Source: Galeopsis tetrahit | Taxonomy: Eukaryota; Streptophyta; Magnoliopsida; Lamiales; Lamiaceae | DNA length: 64,000 nucleotides | Direction of reading: 5' to 3' | Assembly: GCA_963675135.1 (NCBI GenBank) | Contig: OY776129.1 | Location: 65,133,028 to 65,197,027, forward strand | Shown here: piece by piece, positions 55,266 through 64,000 of the stretch | How positions within the stretch are numbered: the stretch's first letter is position 1 | Layout of the letters: each line of letters opens with the position of its first letter | The notes under the pieces: generated by a model | The model's database searches: none | Seen by the model: the letters and a program-made list of their open reading frames with translations, nothing else | What the model was told of the DNA's origin: nothing | Program-made: the position numbers and the translations under genes

Positions 55266-55309
55266 GTGTCAACACCCCCAGAAAACCCTAGATCTACGCC
55301 GCCATCACG

Positions 55310-55590
55310 CAAGCGGCGCAGATCGGAGAAGACGAGCCCCTTGACGGAGCATTCAGGCTCTGCAACGATGGCGGAACCCCCCCCCCCCCCTCGACTGAGC
55401 ATTCAAGCTTTGCAACGACTCACGTGGGCAGATCGGAGAAGACGAGCCCCTTGACGGAGCATTTAGGCTCTGCACCGGCGACGGCTCGCTGATTTCTTCG
55501 CCGTCTCAAAATACCCAAACGGCCACCATTTTTTACTCGACGAGCTGCGAAAACGTCTCGCTGCCTTCTTCGCCGTCTCAAGCCCCATTT
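55310..55590. repeat. GC-rich imperfect tandem repeat with a C-run
   Basis: GCAGATCGGAGAAGACGAGC (with CCCTTGACGGAGCATT) occurs at about 55317 and again at about 55430, 113 bp apart. A partial third unit (ACTGAGCATTCAAGCTTTGC) lies between them, next to a run of 12-13 C at about 55379. CTTCTTCGCCGTCTCAA also recurs. Short frames run through it in several phases, but none has a family match I can name, so no CDS is called. Confidence 0.75.
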
Positions 55591-56084
55591 TAGATCTTGT
55601 GTGTGTGTGTTTTTTTGTGAGAGAAAAGAGAGAGAAACAAATATTTGAAAATGGGAGAGAGAAAGAAAGAGAGAAGACAATATTAATTGTTTGAGAGGGT
55701 GGAGAGAGAAGAAGTGTAATCTTTGAATAGACAAAGGGTAGGAAAGACATTTTACAAGACAATTTGTAGTGTTAGAGACTAAAAAAATGACTTGTACTTT
55801 CTACCTCTCAAGGGCCAAAATATGTACCATGGAGTCAATAATCTCTTTAAAAATTAGGGACATACTTGTTTCTTTTTTGCTAGTAATATTTCTAAATCTT
55901 GAGAAAGCAAAGGGCAGAAGAAGTAGTGGCGCCTTGTGGAGAGGGTGGGACACACATTTTCCCTATTTCTAGCGCTACACCACAAAAGTATAAATTTGCA
56001 CACAATAAATAAAGAAAGTTGGAAAATGAAAATAGATATGTTGGAGGCAGTAGTGCAGGTATGGGCACTCCGATGCTGGGGACG
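55591..56084. other. Intergenic DNA, no gene supported
   Basis: It starts with a (GT)n stretch at about 55599-55611 and purine-rich GAGAGA DNA to about 55740. No domain is seen in any frame. Confidence 0.5.
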
Positions 56085-56940
56085 GGGACAGGCAAGGGCG
56101 GACCTATTCAATGGCTGGGACGGGCTGTAGCCCGTCCAGCCATTTATATTTTCTTTTTTTTTCCTTTATTCTTATTTTAAAAAATAAAATATATATGTAT
56201 ATATATATATATTTATTTATTTGACCACCTAATAATTCTGCTTAAAAATAGAATGAAAGTTGCATATGCACTAACCACTATGTCCACGTAACATGATCAA
56301 ATATATAAATTTAACAAAAATAAATTTAAAATAATCATTTGAATTTTATACTGGACTAATTTAGTGAGTTCCATAAATTATACCACATAACTATTAAATC
56401 CTTTAAACTAATTAAAATATCTATTAAATTAAGAGGAACAATATATTTGTTTTGAAAATTTTGAAGATTTTGACATAAAGATTAACTTTTATAGGATATA
56501 TATGATATATTTTTAAAGGTAAAGTCTAGTATGCACTCGAGTGCATGTTATGCACTCTAGTCCATGTTGTACTTTTCAGTTTTACTGACTTACACTTTTT
56601 GGTAAATGGTGTTGCACTTTTCAATTATTATTAAAAATATTATTATACAGTTTAATAATTGAAAAGTGCAACACCATTTACCAAAAAGTGTAAGTCAGTA
56701 AAATTGAAAAGTGCAACATGGACTATCGTGCATAACATGCACTCGAGTGCATAGCAGACCAGCCCATTTTTAAATTTTGAATTCTAGAAATTTCAAAATA
56801 GAACAGGGATTAGATTTTAAAATTTTAAATTTAAAACAAACATAACCTTAAGGTTTTAATTAAAATATAAACTCTTTTTTTTTTTTTTTTTAGCTTAGCC
56901 CACCCTATTTTATAATCCTGGTTCCGCCCTTGGGGACAGG
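56085..56940. mobile_element. Non-autonomous hAT element, 840 bp
   Basis: The element occupies 56093-56932, flanked by GGGACAGG at 56085-56092 and 56933-56940, an exact 8-bp duplication. The ends are CAAGGGCGGACC and GGTTCCGCCCTTG. Just inside lie the matching GGGCTGTAGCCC and TTAGCCCACCC words. The remainder is AT-rich without a transposase. A Mutator-type foldback MITE is nested at 56518-56765. Confidence 0.9.
56509..56774. mobile_element. Mutator-type foldback MITE nested in the hAT element
   Basis: The element occupies 56518-56765 (248 bp), flanked by the exact 9-bp duplication ATTTTTAAA at 56509-56517 and 56766-56774. About 107-bp arms (GTATGCACTCGAGTGCATGT..., AAGTGTAAGTCAGTAAAA...) are near-perfect inverted repeats around a loop of roughly 25 bp. 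A transcript would fold into a very long hairpin. Confidence 0.88.
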
Positions 56941-57570
56941 GACAACATGGAACGATGGCAGCTATGGCGTGGGTTAACAGTTTTGGGGTGGGTGTAGGGC
57001 AACGGGTTGCAAGAAGAAAATGAGAAGAGAAGACAAAGAGAGTTTCTTGAAATAGTGTATAATGGATAGTTGAAGTTTTAAGATAAAAGTAGCGTGGATA
57101 ATATTATTTTTTTTCTTTCTTTTAGAAATGTGTATTAGGAATGGATGAGATAAGGTATTTATACTTGTGCCCAAGAAAATGAAAAAAATATTGTATAACA
57201 TAGAAAAAGGAAAGTGGGAGGAAGTATCTAATATTTTGGTGTAAAATATATGCAAGCAGAGTGAATATGTAAATTGATAGTATAAACCATACCAGTATAA
57301 CATCAACTGGGGATATTTTATACGGAGTATTTATTTATTAAAATAAAAGCATGCAGAAGAATTTATGGGATTCGAAATGAGGAGAAACACTAGAGTCGAA
57401 GGGTGGGTGGTCCCGAGACAAAGATCTTGTGTGGCCCACTTCGTAGGCCCATTAAGTGCGGGCCCAGGCCCATACACAGATGTCTTAGATTCCAAGTTTG
57501 CAAAATTAGTCGTCACTGAAAGTACCAAAAAAACCCTAAACAACGACACTATTCTAGTCAAATTCCCGAC
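56941..57570. other. Upstream region of the TCP gene
   Basis: This is the probable promoter and 5' leader of the TCP gene. A GGCCCA-rich stretch at about 57434-57472 (GTGGCCCACTTC, GTAGGCCCATTAAG, GCGGGCCCAGGCCCA) resembles the GGCCCA elements (site II/TCP-binding type) of plant promoters, so autoregulation by TCP factors is possible; that is inference. Confidence 0.45.
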
Positions 57571-58116
57571 ATGTCTTCTTCTTCTTCTAACCTCCACCCC
57601 ACCGGAAACATCTCCCCTCCCCATCCCAAATCTAACACAGCACTTGTTAAAAGGACTACTCTTGCCACTAGAGACCGCCACACCAAGGTCAATGGACGCG
57701 GCCGCCGCGTACGCATGCCGGCTCTTTGCGCCGCCCGTGTTTTCCAGCTGACGCGGGAGCTTGGTCACCGTTCCGACGGAGAGACCATAGAGTGGCTCCT
57801 CCGCAACGCCGAGCCCTCCGTTATCGCCGCCACCGGAACCGGCACCATCCCCGCCCAGGCTATCTCTACCTCCTCCGGCTACCTAATTTCCAGCGCCGCG
57901 GCTTCAACCGGGTTCACGGTTGCGACCGTTCCAGCCAGTCAAATTTTTACTGTTCCTCCACCGCCGCCTAGCTTCCGGCTGGACTTGTGCCAGCCGCCGC
58001 CATTGGAGTTGGAGTTCAGTCCGAACGGGTTCCGCCACATGCCTTTCACTGCGTTGCTTCTGCAACCGGCGACGGAGGAGAATTGTCGTGCAGTAGATGA
58101 AGATCACGATGAATAG
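57571..58116 (+). CDS. Class I TCP transcription factor
   Basis: This intronless gene encodes 181 residues from ATG 57571 (MSSSSSNLHPTGN). The TCP domain spans about residues 28-95: basic part DRHTKVNGRGRRVRMPALCA, helix I ARVFQLTRELGHRSDGETIE, helix II WLLRNAEPSVIAATGTG. This is the class I (PCF) form. The protein binds GGNCCCAC-type DNA in the nucleus as a dimer and regulates cell growth and division in organs. The C-terminal part is Ser/Pro-rich (VPPPPPSFRLDL) and ends acidic (DEDHDE). The short length resembles the small class I members of Arabidopsis (TCP11/TCP16 size); I do not assign orthology. An upstream frame from 57365 is not coding. It is tail to tail with the OTU gene. Confidence 0.92.
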   Translation: MSSSSSNLHPTGNISPPHPKSNTALVKRTTLATRDRHTKVNGRGRRVRMPALCAARVFQLTRELGHRSDGETIEWLLRNAEPSVIAATGTGTIPAQAISTSSGYLISSAAASTGFTVATVPASQIFTVPPPPPSFRLDLCQPPPLELEFSPNGFRHMPFTALLLQPATEENCRAVDEDHDE

Positions 58117-58698
58117 AGAAGATAGATTCTAGGCTATCTAATACAACTCCTAGAGGTAATTAGCAATTAAATGCCTATTAGACTATACTTTATTTTGAAT
58201 TTGGAACAAATTAGTAATTAATGACACAAGATGAAAAAGGTACCTTTCGGAAATTACGGACAAGGAGCTATGTCATTGCTTTTTTTTCTTTTTAGTTTGA
58301 ATTTGTGCACTTTGTTAATGATGAAAGAGAACTTTGTTATCCTAAGTGCATAAACTAGAATATGTTCTTCACTAGCAAATAGTTGTAAATTCTAGTATTA
58401 AAATGTTTATTTTCGTCAACAAAGGTCACATTTTGTTTGGCGGGGACACCTGAGAACATTGACCACATCGTTCTAATTTTTATGATAAATTAATTCAGAC
58501 AAACATATAAAAAATAATTCAATGCTGATAATAAGATAATGTTGTTCAGTATGAATTAACAATCTGGTCGTGTGACACTAGTGTAATTTATACTCCATAT
58601 AAGAAAGAAGATCAACTTCTTTACTATGTAGACTGTACAGCGGAGTGCAGCAGGGTACTGAATATCATCAGCCATTTATTTCATGAGGTTAACGATTT
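58117..58698. other. Intergenic region between convergent TCP and OTU genes
   Basis: These 582 bp should hold both 3' untranslated regions. Nothing else was recognised. Confidence 0.5.
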
Positions 58699-61600
58699 CT
58701 ACTGCTTGTTTCGAAAGTTCCACCACTTCTTTTTCCTCTTGAAATCACTTGGGGGCACATCTGATTCATAAGATTTAATTTCATCCATGTTAGTAACAAA
58801 AGACAGAAATCCAAGAGCTGTTCCGACCTCGTATATCAGGTGAAAAATATACTCCATTATAATGTGTACCTCCATGAGGATAAATCGAGTTGTAATGTAC
58901 CTCAGCCCAGAAACTCAAATATATGACTGCACAAACACGCAGAAAATAAGAAGTTGCATACGCAAATTATATGATAACAATGGGGAGGAGATGAAATTTG
59001 ATAGCTCAGAAATCTTGTTGAGTTTAGAGTTCCATCTCACATAATAGTATGATTCATGAGATGGTCCCACCCAGAAGTTGCCTTCTTCATCAGAATACAA
59101 TTGTTTTGCAAAAGTAAAGAACACTTGCAAAAGCTCACGAGGTGACATCTCAAGAGGTCGTTTGGTCAAAAATTTCAATGTGAATAGTAATGATAATCAT
59201 GAGAAGGAGAATGATGATTACATTGTTGGTGGTTTGCTCTAGTAAGTAGGTAATTAATCACAATTTATTTATTTTGAGTCTCGTTATCCAGTATCAAGTG
59301 TAGGGAATGTGAATTGATAATTTTTTATTCGAATTAACCACCGGAATTAACTCGTGCTCATTCTCATTACTAATCCTATTGAAGAATTTGAACCACACAT
59401 CCCCCAAGTATTTCCATAATGTTCAGCTCCACAGACGAAAAAGGCAGCAGATATAGCGGCCATGAAAGCTTAAGAACAAGAACCCAACTTTTTAATTTGA
59501 GATGAGATCTACCACGTACTATTGTCATGTAACTTACTAAAAAATAAAACATAAATATAAAAAACGCAAAATAACCTCTTTTTGACTTTTGGTCTTGGGG
59601 GAGAATCTCAATGTAGCAGGTATCTTTGAATGAAGTCACCACAAGAATTTTCACACCATACTGTCAAATCAAAATAGCCATGTCTTAAGTTCTTATAGAT
59701 TTTTCTAGCGAAAACAAAGAGAGGCAGTTAAGGTAAGGCAATGAATACCGAATCTGCAGCAGCCTGCAACGTGACATGATCACCCCACTCCCCACTCCTG
59801 GTTACTAAAAAAGTAAGCATCGAAGGTGTTGTAAAAGGAAAAGGAAGATCAAAATCAAGATAATAGAACTATACTTGGACATCCTTTTTAGGTACTCAGC
59901 ATATTCCATGGGAACATATCCCTCATACATTTCAGGACAGGCTTTGAGCTGACAACGCCATACCAACACCAAGAATGTGTTAGAATACATACACAAGAAA
60001 TGAGCCACCAGAATACAAACATAGTATCAGAGAACAGTGAAAATATTTAGTTACAGCAACCACCACCTGACGGACAACTTGCTGTCGTACAAATTTGTGG
60101 TGTTCAGGGGACCGATAGAACTGATCAGATAAAGCACGAAACTGCAGGAAAACATAAATGAATCAATGGAATGATTTAAAGAAACTGAGCTTTCTTTCTA
60201 CCTTACTATGTATCTTAGGAAATGCTGATTATAGTGCACTCATTTGATTGAGACAACAATAGCTCTAAGTTTTCAACACAATGTCATCATAACGTGTCAC
60301 AAGAGATAAATGTTTATCGCAATGTATTTTGGGATGAACAGAAAATAATGCAAAAGACAGAGCAGACTAACCTGACAATTTCCATCTCCTTGAACTTTGT
60401 GCTCGATCAAATCATATAACTCTAACCTGAAACGAAAGAGTCATGCAAAAGCAATTCTCAAAAAACGTGCTTCACCAATTCACTAGTCATAAAATTTTGT
60501 ATATGTTATTATACACAAAAGGTCCGAGGAGTATAACTGGCCATCGTGAACTTTTGAAATTTCTTACAATATATGAAACAAATGATAATGATTAACAGGT
60601 AAACGTGCTTAGACTAGTGGTGGAGCTCTAACCTCACAACCATAATGTCACGAGTTAGAGCCCCAATTCAGCATGCCTGATTTATGTACTATTTTCATTA
60701 TGTATACCAATTTGATATCTAAACCAACAATAAGAGGATACCACAGGTACCTATTGAGAAGCCTTTGATGATCAGAAGTTGCTTCATCAACTGAGGGTAT
60801 GTCTCCATTAATTCTTGGAACATGCTGTGCATAATGCCAATTAAACAATTAAATTTCCACTAAAGACCTATTCGAAAGATATTGAAATCATTATCAAGCA
60901 TATAAAATCGTATTCGATCATAAAGCTTCAGAATTTGAGTTGCATTTATTTTCTTGGTATTTTAGGTGTATCACTTGTGATTCTGGATGTGTTTGGATTG
61001 CATTGAATGATTGAAATGCCTTGAATCCAAGGATATTGTGATAAGATTATCTGTTTAAATGAAGCCGATTTTTTTTTTTTTCTATGTGTGATACAAACTC
61101 GATGCATTTGCAAATTGTATTTAACACGACTTGGAACATTAAGCCATTAAGTTAACAAAATGATTAAACAGTAAAACATGTATTACGATCTAGATGCAAC
61201 TAGGCTTTACAATCTCCATTAGTGAATGATATGCAGAGTAATGACTTCCTCATGAACCGAAATTTAGAAGACTTAATGGAATTAATGCTTACAGGAACAG
61301 GAATCATTTGGGTTAACCTCTTCTCAACTTCTCCATCAAGTTCAGATTCGTCTGTTATGTCCAAAGTATAAGAATAATCATCTAAATCACATGATTTATC
61401 TCCAGGACTGGAGCATACACTTCCTGCATCATCACTCTCATGCAGGTCACCCTCTTGGCCTGCAGCTTTTGTAATTATTTTAGCAATATATTACAATATG
61501 ATCTATCAAGATATATAACGCACAAGAACAAAAAGGAAGAACATACTTAGAAAATAGTTATTTGAGGAATTATGCCAATCTGGGACGGCAGCAGAATCCT

Positions 61601-61850
61601 GCAAGCCTTCCCCAGAATGTGATAATAATTCAGGAGATTCTGAAATTGACAATCGTGACAATTCTTCTTGCATAAGAGCATGTGCAATAATCTCATCATC
61701 ATCGACGTTGACACAATGATCATCTCTAATGTACTGTTCATGGGAAATTTTCACATCATGTTGAGTGCTGTCTCCATAATAACTGTTGCTGAAAATATTG
61801 TCAATGTTGAAAAAGCTCCATTGAGTAGCATCGGGTTCTGGTTCTTGCAT
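58699..61850 (-). CDS. OTU-domain deubiquitinating cysteine protease, 10 exons
   Basis: Coding exons: 61850-61547, 61459-61293, 60824-60751, 60426-60372, 60141-60067, 59948-59875, 59797-59749, 59660-59576, 58926-58870, 58760-58699. All are GT-AG with matching phases, giving 333 residues. The start is MQEPEPDATQWSFF. The N-terminal half is acidic and low-complexity, with a helix DDDEIIAHALMQEELSRLSI. The OTU domain covers about 180-310: Asp196 and Cys199 in QGDGNCQFRALSDQ, and catalytic His305 in FWAEVHYNSI. The C-terminus is basic and aromatic (KRKKKWWNF). This matches the plant OTU9/10/12-type ubiquitin proteases, which cleave ubiquitin chains. The small exon 9 (57 nt) carries the catalytic His and is easily missed. 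The acceptor of exon 2 may be 61459 or 61465; both keep the frame. Exons upstream of 61850 are probably untranslated. Confidence 0.92.
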
Positions 61851-63230
61851 TATCAATGCTCACAGAAAATAAAATTGCACTCATTCAATAAAAACTGCAT
61901 TAAAGAGATAAATCGTCAATTGAGGAATAGTAGGTGCAAACATTGATGATCATGCCTGCATTATTATAACTGTGTGAATAGCATCAGCTCGAGAAAAAAA
62001 CAACTATAATTGATTTTCCTCATTTAAACACCATGTATTTGTATATTCAGTTTTTTATAATCTTTCTATTACAAGTCGTTAAACGGTAACACATTCCTTC
62101 TTAGAAAGTCAAACTGAGGCTTCATCCTAAGGTAGCAACTTCTTTTTCCCAAAAAAAAAAAATCCGTTAGAGTAACAATATGAGCTCGACTAACACTCAG
62201 CATTCAGCAACTACCTCAAAAGGCATGTTCAAGGAAACCAAACCGATACTTTTCTGCAATTGCTATATAAACCTCCTATCAAGCCAAATAAGACCCACAG
62301 AGTCACTGACTAGACTGTAGTTAAGCTAAAACTCATATTTCATAAAGCAGCTTCTTTGTATTGTCAATTGCATTAACGTGGCAGGGAAGCTATGGCTCTG
62401 AAATGATCATAAAAAGGCTAATGTATTTGGTTCAATCAGATACCATTCATGAAGAGGAAAGATGGGGTAAAAAGAAAGGATCGATCAAACTCATAAGAAT
62501 GCAAACTGAAAGGTGGTCCGTCCATTTGTGTAATACCAATTAATCATTGTCAGAAAAATACAACTGAAACCTGCATCGTGACTGAAGCATGAACACAAAA
62601 TCATAATACTATCATTTAACATATCCATTAATTTTCGTAGAATACTTTTGTTCCGCTTTCAAATAGTATCAGTTGAATTTTTCAGGACCTCCTTGTTAGT
62701 TAAGTCTTCCAAAATAAAATCCCATGCTTCGACAATCGTGAAATTTGGAAACTTCCAGAGTATACAGCAGAAAATCCGATTAAGAATTCTAAAAATAGAA
62801 AGTACAGCAATCCATACTACCATTTTAATCGGAAAAAAGAATAGGAAAAGTTAGACCTACCTAAATCTCATACAAACTTGATCCCTTGACTAAATATTCA
62901 ACACATGAACAAAATTCTACACGTATTTCTTAAATTTCATAGAATATAGTCCCTAAAATTAAGCACAAATATACGAATACAAACCCAGAAGAATCCGAAA
63001 CTTGGTACCAAAGTAATTCCAAATCGCAGCTGCAATCCAATATAAACTCAACAGAAAACCATTCATTGCCATATCGAATTTAAAACTGACCTGCAATTCA
63101 ATTCCAGCAGTACACCAAAAAGAAAATCAAAACTGAAACGCAGGCACATGGTGGAAATACGCGTAATATTAATACCGCGTAACGGCAACTCAGTGGCAGT
63201 GAGAGAAGATAACAACAGGAGGAAGAGAGA
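61851..63230 (-). other. Probable 5' untranslated exon(s), intron and promoter of the OTU gene
   Basis: Just upstream of the start codon, TTTTATTTTCTGTGAG could be an acceptor, so the leader is probably spliced and transcription likely begins near 63150-63250. No coding exon is recognised here. Exact leader exons cannot be set without transcripts. Confidence 0.4.
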
Positions 63231-64000
63231 AGTGGGATTTCAAGTGGTTTAAATACAGAGGACGATTACATTTTCAAAAAAAATCGAAAAGTTGAGGGGA
63301 AATAGTAATGTTAGTGATTGGCGCACGGAAGCTTTTAGAAACGCTTTATGGGCGGCTTTTCAGTGAAACCAAGGATGACGCTCTAATGGATTAATCGACC
63401 TTTCTAACTGATTATGCTCCTAATTTTTGGTAAGAATATGTTAATCTATTTACGCAAAATCTTTACACATTGGAGAGTTTTTATCTCTCCTACCTGCTTT
63501 CTCTCCTTTTTCTATTTTGAAATTCTGAATTTCTGTGAGGCGGTTTTTTTTTTGCTTTTTTTTTTTAATAATTTTTTTTGAATATTTTTATTTAAATGTT
63601 TTTGACAGTTTTTTTCCTTTAATTTTTATAAGAAACCGTCAATTTTTTATTCGATCTCTTCTTTCTCTCTACATTCTCTCTCAATTTCTCTTCTCTATCC
63701 TATTTCCTCCATTGCCGACTTCCTATTTTATTACTCATACTAAGATTTTTTTTGGGGCTACTTTTCGATTGTTTTATCTGAAATGGTCATGCCCGTCCAT
63801 ATTCAGGCTTCACATTGGTAAGAGATCGACTTTGTTGTTTTTTCTTTGTAAATATTTTTTCCTTATTTTTTTTCAAAGAATTTGGTGATCAATCAATTTT
63901 GTTCTACGCTATTTCTGTTTTTTAATCCTCATCTACCGTCGTTTAGTTCTTCATCTCAACTTTTCTATTGTTCTAATTAAAATTATTGTTTATGTTGTGA
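63231..64000. other. T-rich intergenic DNA
   Basis: From about 63535 the sequence is T/C-rich, like the Helitron-like tails at 7630 and 13060 (TTTGACAGTTTTTTTCC, TCTCTCAATTTCTCTTCTC), but no CTAGT end is seen. No gene is supported. Confidence 0.4.

Noticed and set aside
57331..57768. Frames of about 130-145 residues on both strands over the TCP promoter and start
   Set aside because: They overlap the TCP domain in other phases and show no family features.
58915..59178. 87-residue minus-strand frame (MSPRELLQVFFTFAKQLYSDEE) in the OTU gene intron 8
   Set aside because: It overlaps the true catalytic-His exon in another frame, has no clear splice sites that keep the OTU phase, and matches no part of the OTU fold.
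59376..59575. Read-through of OTU exon 8 into intron 8
   Set aside because: A GT donor at 59575 joins in phase to the exon at 58926, which carries the conserved FWAEVHYNSI block; the read-through has no OTU similarity.
1..64000. CRISPR arrays, bacterial operons or prophage
   Set aside because: No regularly spaced repeats or bacterial genes; all genes and elements are of plant nuclear type.

Overview
The window is nuclear DNA of a flowering plant. It is AT-rich, carries intron-containing genes for plant-only families (plastid sigma factor, TCP factor, P-class PPR, F-box) and is full of plant transposons. A plastid matK copy reads like a Lamiales (asterid) matK, so a mint-order species is my best guess; this is inference.

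Genes. An F-box/LRR-like gene (3069-4496, +). A four-exon gene for a 133-residue membrane/coiled-coil protein (5351-7084, -). A MIR172 locus (hairpin about 23985-24094, +). An intronless P-class PPR gene (34172-36037, +), tail to tail with a nine-exon gene for plastid sigma factor SIG6 (36555-40365, -). An intronless class I TCP gene (57571-58116, +), tail to tail with a ten-exon OTU-domain deubiquitinase gene (58699-61850, -). Exon joins were worked out from GT/AG sites and phase; all four coding exons of the small gene, all nine of SIG6 and all ten of the OTU gene join into a single open frame.

Mobile DNA fills most of the rest. A 5.0-kb Copia element (8051-13052) has 251-bp LTRs, a GTAAC target duplication and two in-frame stops. 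A 13.07-kb Sirevirus-like Copia element (41695-54760) has almost identical 1.28-kb LTRs and an ACACA target duplication. It encodes a long gag, a pol, and a third 1136-residue ORF between pol and the 3' LTR. A Mutator-like element with 198-bp inverted repeats (27643-31698) carries a plastid trnK-matK fragment. A non-autonomous CACTA element lies at 31771-33101. Both of these sit in a decayed Copia remnant. Three hAT-type elements (15397-16780, 18478-18943, 56093-56932) have 8-bp target duplications; one holds a Stowaway-like MITE and another a Mutator-type foldback MITE. Many CTCCCTCC-ended MITEs and several Helitron-like CTAGT termini fill the intergenic AT-rich DNA.

The genes do not form an operon-like unit. 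PPR and SIG6 both probably act in organelle gene expression, and miR172 and TCP in development, but their proximity looks incidental. The features most worth following are the third ORF and the gag-pol junction of the young Sirevirus-like element, the plastid fragment inside the Mutator-like element, and the MIR172 locus.
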